Notes under the pieces: model-generated
Told to the model about the DNA's origin: nothing
The model's database searches: none
What the model saw: the letters and a program-made list of their open reading frames with translations, nothing else
Position numbers and translations under genes: made by a program
Assembly (NCBI RefSeq): GCF_900608595.1
Contig: NZ_UWYY01000002.1
Span: forward strand, 1 to 64,000
Length of the DNA: 64,000 nt
From: Promicromonospora panici
GTDB lineage: Bacteria; Actinomycetota; Actinomycetes; Actinomycetales; Cellulomonadaceae
Direction of reading: 5' to 3'
Part shown: positions 59,456 through 64,000 of the stretch, one piece after another
How positions within the stretch are numbered: position 1 is the first letter of the stretch
How the letters are laid out: every line of letters begins with the position of its first letter

Positions 59456-60055
59456 CTAGAGCGCACCCTTCGTGGACGGGATGCCCTCGACCCGGGGGTC
59501 GACGGCGACGGCGGCGCGCAGCGCACGCGCCAGCGCCTTGAACTGAGCTTCGACGATGTGGTGCGGGTCGCGGCCCGCGAGCACACGTACGTGCAGGCAG
59601 ATGCCCGCGTGGTGAGCTATCGACTCCAGCACGTGACGGGTCAGCGAACCCGTGAAGTGACCGCCGATGAGGTGGTACTCCTGGCCGGCGGGCTCGCCCT
59701 CGTGCACCAGGTACGGCCTGCCCGACACGTCGACGACCGCCTGGGCGAGCGCCTCGTCGAGCGGCACGAGCGCGTCGCCGAACCGGGAGATGCCGGCCTT
59801 GTCGCCGAGCGCCTGGCGCAGCGCCTCGCCGAGGCTGATGGCCACGTCCTCCACCGTGTGGTGGACGTCGATGTGGGTGTCGCCGGTCGCGTGCACCGTG
59901 AGGTCGATCAGGGAGTGCTTGCCGAGCGCCGTGAGCATGTGGTCGTAGAACGGCACGCTCGTGCTGATCTCGGTGCGCCCGGTGCCGTCGAGATCCAGCT
60001 CGACCAGCACCTTCGACTCGGAGGTGGCGCGCTCCACCCGTGCTGTCCTGCTCAT
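59456..60055 (-). CDS. hisB: Imidazoleglycerol-phosphate dehydratase
   Basis: 199 residues of the single-function dehydratase. The metal-site motifs are [12 protein letters not shown] and DVHHTVEDV, and [10 protein letters not shown] with [19 protein letters not shown] in the C-terminal half completes the dual-manganese site. The start [11 protein letters not shown] is fixed by the ATGA overlap with hisC. The frame continues upstream, but that part looks non-coding. Confidence 0.96.
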   Translation of the reverse strand: MSRTARVERATSESKVLVELDLDGTGRTEISTSVPFYDHMLTALGKHSLIDLTVHATGDTHIDVHHTVEDVAISLGEALRQALGDKAGISRFGDALVPLDEALAQAVVDVSGRPYLVHEGEPAGQEYHLIGGHFTGSLTRHVLESIAHHAGICLHVRVLAGRDPHHIVEAQFKALARALRAAVAVDPRVEGIPSTKGAL

Positions 60056-61263
60056 GCCTGTTCCTCTCCCTGCACGTGCAGGACCTCGGTGAGCGCCGCG
60101 CGGAACGCGGCCATCTCGGCGGACGTGCCGATCGAAACCCGCAGCCATCCGTCGGGACCGGTCTCACGGATCAGGACCCCGCGGTCCAGGAGACCCTGCC
60201 ATACGGCGTGGCGATCGCCGAACGTCCCGAACAGGACGAAGTTCGCGTCTGTCTCCGCGACGTCGAACGGGAGGCCGTCCGGGAGCCGCTGCTCGCGCAG
60301 CCAGGCCACCGTCGCGTCGCGCTCGGCGCGCAGCGTGGCGACCTGGGCCATGAGTGACTCGCGGTGCCGCAGCGCGGCCCCCGCCGCGGCCTGCGTGATG
60401 GCGCTCAGGTGGTACGGCAGGCGCACGATCCGCAGCGCGTCCACGAAGTCGCGGGAGGCGACGAGGTAGCCGAGCCGGGCGCCGGCCGCCGCGAACGCCT
60501 TGGACATGGTGCGCGACACGGCCAGGTTCGGGTACCGCGCCAGCAGCGCCACCGCCGACGGCGTTCCCGGGCGGCGGAACTCCGCGTAGGCCTCGTCGAC
60601 GACGACGACCGGGTGGGCGCCGTCGATGTCGACGGTGAGCGCCGCCTCGCAGACCGCCTCGATGGTGGCCGTCGGCAGCGCCGTCCCGGTCGGGTTGTTC
60701 GGGCTGGCCAGCAGGATCACCGAGGGGGCGACCTCGCGGATCTTCTCGGCGGCGTGGACCGGGTCGAGCGTGAAGTCGTCTTCTCGGCGGCCGACCATCC
60801 AGTTCGTGTGTGTGTCGCGCGCGTACTCCGGGTACATGGAGTACGTGGGCGCGAACGACAGCGCGGTGCGGCCCGGGCCGCCGAACGCCTGCAGCACGTG
60901 CAGCATGACCTCGTTGGACCCGTTCGCCGCCCACACATCGAGGTCGTCCAGCCGGACGCCCGTCTCCAGCGTGAGGTAGTCAGCCAGGTCCTGGCGCAGC
61001 ACCGTGGCGTCGCGGTCCGGGTAGCGGTTCATGCCCCGGGCGGCGCGGGCGACCTCCTCGGCGATGGTCGCGACCACCTCCTCGCCGGGCGGGTACGGGT
61101 TCTCGTTGACGTTCAGCAGTACCGGGACGTCGAGCTGCGGCGCGCCGTACGGCTTCTCGTCCGCCAGCTCAGGACGCAGCGGCAGACGCACGGAGGGCGC
61201 GGGAGCGGCGTCCTGCGCACTCTGCTGGTCGACACCCTGCTGGTCGACGGCGTGGGTCATCAC
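60052..61263 (-). CDS. hisC: Histidinol-phosphate aminotransferase
   Basis: 403 residues, class I/II PLP aminotransferase. [11 protein letters not shown] is the substrate/PLP region and [15 protein letters not shown] holds the Schiff-base Lys. The N-terminal 35 residues are Gln/Ala-rich and variable. It begins GTG-ATG (61263 or 61260). A -10 TAGACT (61270-61275) is six bases before the GTG, and no ribosome site is present, so the his mRNA is probably leaderless. First gene of the his cluster here; hisD is elsewhere. Confidence 0.95.
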   Translation of the reverse strand: MMTHAVDQQGVDQQSAQDAAPAPSVRLPLRPELADEKPYGAPQLDVPVLLNVNENPYPPGEEVVATIAEEVARAARGMNRYPDRDATVLRQDLADYLTLETGVRLDDLDVWAANGSNEVMLHVLQAFGGPGRTALSFAPTYSMYPEYARDTHTNWMVGRREDDFTLDPVHAAEKIREVAPSVILLASPNNPTGTALPTATIEAVCEAALTVDIDGAHPVVVVDEAYAEFRRPGTPSAVALLARYPNLAVSRTMSKAFAAAGARLGYLVASRDFVDALRIVRLPYHLSAITQAAAGAALRHRESLMAQVATLRAERDATVAWLREQRLPDGLPFDVAETDANFVLFGTFGDRHAVWQGLLDRGVLIRETGPDGWLRVSIGTSAEMAAFRAALTEVLHVQGEEQA

Positions 61264-61330
61264 CGGACCAGTCTACGAACCGCGCGGCGCGGGCCCGGCG
61301 CCCGTCCGCCCACCGGTCGAGTGGCCCTCG

Positions 61331-63838
61331 TCACCGCACCCCCAGCACGAACGGGTACACGGCCGCCGCGCCGGCCTGGCGCAGCAGCCGGGAGGCGACC
61401 GTGAGCGTCCAGCCCGAGTCGGTGTAGTCGTCCACGAGCAGGACCGCTCGGCCCGGCAGGCCGCGCAGCGCGCCGTCACCGAGCTGCAGCTGCAGCCGCC
61501 GGGCCACACCGGCGAGCCGCATCGCGGAGTTCACGTCGTGGCGGCCGGGCTGCTCCTGCCCGGCGACCGGGCCGATCGCGCCGATCATGGGCACGCCCAG
61601 GTATTTCGCGAGCCCGGTGGCCAGGTGGTACGACAGCTGCGGCCGCGTGATGGAACGGACCGCCACGACGGCCTCGATCACGAGCGGGCCGGGCTCGGCG
61701 GCGCCCGAGACGTCGCTGCCCTCGCCCTCCTCGGTGGGCTCGCCGGCCGGGCGGAGCGCGCTCCACTCGTCGAGCACCCGCGCGGCGGCACGGCGCAGCG
61801 GCACCGGGAGCTCGCCGTCGGTAGCGGTGGGCGCGAGCAGGTCGCGCAGTGGACCGGACCAGCCGAGGCCGTCGAGCCGTGCGACGGCCCGGCCCGGCTC
61901 GGCCAGCTCGGCGGGCGGGATCTTGCCCTTGAGGTCCAGGCCGATCGAGGCCAGGCCGGTGGGCCACATCTTGCGGGTCTCGACCTCGACACCCGGGCGG
62001 TCCATCTCGGCGCGTGCCGCGGCCACTGCCTCGGCGTCGGGCGCCTCGGGCAGGTCCATGGCGCCGCACCGGTCACAGCGGCCGCACTGCCAGCCCGGCT
62101 GGAGGTCCGGGTCGTCGAGCTGGTGCCGCAGGTAAGCCATGCGGCAGCCCTGGGTGCTCACGTAGTCGACCATCGCCTGCTGCTCGGCCGCGCGGGTGGC
62201 GGCGACGCGGGCGTACCGCTCGGCGTCGTACGACCACTCCTGCCCCGTGGACTCCCAGCCGCCGCGTACCCGGCGCACCGCGCCGTCGACGTCGAGCACC
62301 TTGAGCATGGTCTCCAGCCGGGACCGGCGCAGGTCCACCTGCGTCTCCAATGCCGCCGTCGACATGGTGCCGCCCCCGCGCAGGGCGTCGAGCGTGGCCC
62401 GCACCTGGCCCTCGGCGGGGAATGCCTGCTCACCGAACCAGTCCCAGATCGCCTTGTCCTCGACGCCCGGGAGCAGCACCACGAGGGCCTGGTCGACCCC
62501 ACGACCGGCACGGCCCACCTGCTGGTAGTACGCGATGGGCGACGACGGCGCGCCCAGGTGCACCACGAACGCCAGGTCCGGCTTGTCGAAGCCCATGCCC
62601 AGCGCGGACGTGGCGACGAGCGCCTTGACCTCGTTGTTCTTGAGGTCCGCCTCGAGCTGCTCACGCTGCGCCGGCTCGGTCCGCCCGGTGTACGACGCGA
62701 CGCCGAGGCCGTAGCCGCGCAGCTGCTCGGCGACCTGCTCGGCCGCCGACACCGTCAGGCAGTAGACGATGCCGGAGCCCTCGATGTCCTGCAGCGCCTC
62801 GGCCAGCCAGGCCACGCGCGTCGGCTGGTCACCGAGCTCGAGCACCGCGAGGTGCAGCGACTCCCGGTCGAGCCCGCCGCGCAGGACCAGCACGTCCTCG
62901 TCGGCCGCGCCGTCGGCGTGCACGGCCAGCTGCTCGGCGACGTCCTGCGTGACGCGCTCGTTCGCGGTGGCCGTCGTCGCGAGCACGGGGATGCCCGTCG
63001 GCAGGTCGGCCAGCAGCGTGCGGATGCGCCGGTAGTCGGGCCGGAAGTCGTGGCCCCAGTCCGAGATGCAGTGGGCCTCGTCGATGACCACGAGCCCGGC
63101 GTCGGCCGCGAGACGAGGGAGCACCTCGTCGCGGAAGCCAGGGTTGTTCAGGCGTTCGGGCGAGCAGAGCAGCACGTCGACCTCGCCGCGAGCGATCGAC
63201 GCGTGCACCTCGTCCCACTCGGTCATGTTGGCGGAGTTGATGGTGACCGCCCGGATGCCCGCGCGGGAGGCCGCCGAGATCTGGTCGCGCATGAGCGCGA
63301 GCAGCGGCGAGACGATCACCGTCGGGCCGGCGCCGCGGGACCGCAGCAGCTTGGTCGCCACGAAGTACACGGCCGACTTGCCCCACCCGGTGCGCTGCAC
63401 CACCAGCGCACGACGCCGGAACGCGGCCAGTGCCTCGATGGCCGTCCACTGGTCGTCGCGCAGCCGCGCGTCGTCGCGGCCGACGAGCTCACGCAGCGCG
63501 GCCTCGGCCTCCTCGCGCAGGGAGCCGCCGGGCGCGGCCGCGACGACCGGCCGGGGTGCCCGCTCGGGCTCCGTGACCACCGCGTCCTGCTCGACTCCCG
63601 GCTCGGACACCACCGGCGCGGGCCTCGGAGCAGGCGGTGCCGCTGCGGCCGCTGCGGCGGCGACCGCCTCGCCTTCGGTGAGCAGGCCGCGCAGCATCTG
63701 CAGCTTGGCGGCCTGCGCCTCGGGCGAGTTCCGCGCGGACGGCGGGAGCGCCGGATCGCCGACCTCGGTCAGGAACGCGGCGTCGTCGGGCGGCTCCTCC
63801 ACGTTGAAGGGGAGGTCTGCGAAGGGGTCCTTGGTCAC
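61331..63838 (-). CDS. RecQ family DNA helicase with C-terminal phosphoribosyltransferase-like domain
   Basis: 835 residues. After an Ala/Pro-rich N-terminal part (1-125), the helicase core has a Walker A in TGWGKS (the usual RecQ form is GxGKS), Walker B DEAHCISDWGHDFRPDY and the C-terminal helicase motif QVGRAGRG. A zinc-binding part (about 580-625) contains CGRCDRCG. The last 180 residues contain VLLVDDYTDSGWT, the PRPP-loop motif of type I phosphoribosyltransferases. So the protein joins a helicase to a ComF-like or PRTase domain. GTG 63838 is seven bases after TAGGAT (63846-63851), which suggests a leaderless message. It is not part of the his operon, although it is upstream on the same strand. 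Confidence 0.9.
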   Translation of the reverse strand: MTKDPFADLPFNVEEPPDDAAFLTEVGDPALPPSARNSPEAQAAKLQMLRGLLTEGEAVAAAAAAAAPPAPRPAPVVSEPGVEQDAVVTEPERAPRPVVAAAPGGSLREEAEAALRELVGRDDARLRDDQWTAIEALAAFRRRALVVQRTGWGKSAVYFVATKLLRSRGAGPTVIVSPLLALMRDQISAASRAGIRAVTINSANMTEWDEVHASIARGEVDVLLCSPERLNNPGFRDEVLPRLAADAGLVVIDEAHCISDWGHDFRPDYRRIRTLLADLPTGIPVLATTATANERVTQDVAEQLAVHADGAADEDVLVLRGGLDRESLHLAVLELGDQPTRVAWLAEALQDIEGSGIVYCLTVSAAEQVAEQLRGYGLGVASYTGRTEPAQREQLEADLKNNEVKALVATSALGMGFDKPDLAFVVHLGAPSSPIAYYQQVGRAGRGVDQALVVLLPGVEDKAIWDWFGEQAFPAEGQVRATLDALRGGGTMSTAALETQVDLRRSRLETMLKVLDVDGAVRRVRGGWESTGQEWSYDAERYARVAATRAAEQQAMVDYVSTQGCRMAYLRHQLDDPDLQPGWQCGRCDRCGAMDLPEAPDAEAVAAARAEMDRPGVEVETRKMWPTGLASIGLDLKGKIPPAELAEPGRAVARLDGLGWSGPLRDLLAPTATDGELPVPLRRAAARVLDEWSALRPAGEPTEEGEGSDVSGAAEPGPLVIEAVVAVRSITRPQLSYHLATGLAKYLGVPMIGAIGPVAGQEQPGRHDVNSAMRLAGVARRLQLQLGDGALRGLPGRAVLLVDDYTDSGWTLTVASRLLRQAGAAAVYPFVLGVR

Positions 63839-63845
63839 GTGCTCG

Positions 63846-63911
63846 ATCCTAGGAGCAGCCACCGACACCGCGACCCGGTTATCCACAGATCGCGCCGGGG
63901 ATCCCTAGAAT
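63846..63911. promoter_or_regulatory. Divergent promoters of recQ and the right-edge gene
   Basis: On the minus strand TAGGAT (63846-63851) is seven bases before the recQ GTG. On the plus strand TAGAAT (63906-63911) is eight bases before GTG 63920. Neither gene has a ribosome site, so both may be leaderless. Confidence 0.5.
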
Positions 63912-63919
63912 CACGGTCC

Positions 63920-64000
63920 GTGAGCTCCTTCAAGGACGACCCGGGCCTGCAGATCGACCCAGGGACCCGCCGCACGAACTTCGTGACGTACTACGACGCG
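63920..64000 (+). CDS. 5' end of a gene cut by the window edge
   Basis: 27 codons from GTG 63920, starting SSFKDDPGLQIDPGTRRTNF and open to the last base. The frame fits the actinobacterial GC pattern, and a -10 TAGAAT is eight bases upstream. Too short to name. It is divergent from recQ. Confidence 0.55.
   Translation, partial: MSSFKDDPGLQIDPGTRRTNFVTYYDA

Overview
The window is high-GC actinobacterial DNA. The gene order (argCJBDFRGH, infC-rpmI-rplT, pheST, furA-katA), the many start/stop overlaps of the ATGA or GTGA type, and the apparent leaderless promoters all point to Micrococcales. The dense set of glycosidases in GH families 15, 18, 27, 38 and 92 suggests Promicromonosporaceae or Cellulomonadaceae (Cellulosimicrobium, Promicromonospora and Isoptericola are the best guesses). 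The taxonomic call is inference. I saw no tRNA, rRNA body, CRISPR array, prophage or insertion sequence.

Layout. At 1-664 lies the minus-strand promoter and leader region of an rRNA operon whose genes are off the left edge. At 665-4218 are glmS, a small unknown gene and tyrS. From 4.4 to 13.7 kb is a mixed accessory stretch: an MFS exporter, an ATP-grasp protein, 3-methyladenine glycosylase, a PadR regulator with its membrane partner, a secreted GH27 alpha-galactosidase, a Ser/Thr kinase joined to a cyclophilin but split by a frameshift, and a P-loop kinase. From 13.8 to 22.5 kb is the complete arginine operon argC-J-B-D-F-R-G-H, with an ARG-box-like site over a leaderless promoter. From 22.6 to 30.4 kb come quinone reductase, trans-aconitate methyltransferase under a MarR-type palindrome, an SRPBCC protein, trehalase with glucose dehydrogenase, a secreted protein and an SDR. 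From 30.4 to 39.1 kb are pheS-pheT, thpR, a GerW-like protein, a MarR regulator with its operator array, an rRNA methyltransferase, rplT, rpmI and infC (AUC start). At 39.4-41.4 kb are furA and a catalase.

The most interesting block is 41.7-54.9 kb, which reads as an N-glycan (high-mannose) utilisation locus. A secreted GH18 endoglycosidase would release glycans outside the cell. A lipoprotein-dependent ABC importer would take them up. GH92 and GH38 mannosidases without signal peptides would trim them inside, with a LacI regulator and an FAD oxidase in the same operon. An identical 14-bp palindrome, CTAAAGCGCTTTAG, sits before the GH18 gene and before the transporter operon, tying the two together. 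The GH92 enzyme carries Gln where this family normally has its general acid Glu. That is the change I recall from a Cellulosimicrobium GH92 that removes mannose from mannose-1-phospho-6-mannose caps, so this locus may process phosphorylated yeast-type mannans.

From 54.9 to 64 kb are a plus-strand trio (DUF1844 protein, coiled-coil membrane protein, trypsin-like lipoprotein), the histidine genes hisC-hisB-(unknown)-hisH-priA with sseB, a RecQ helicase with a C-terminal phosphoribosyltransferase-like domain, and the first 27 codons of a divergent gene cut by the right edge.

Two genome-style signals recur. Many gene ends carry hairpins with unusually long arms (16-25 bp). At least nine genes show a -10 hexamer only 6-8 bases before the start codon with no convincing ribosome site, which suggests leaderless mRNAs.
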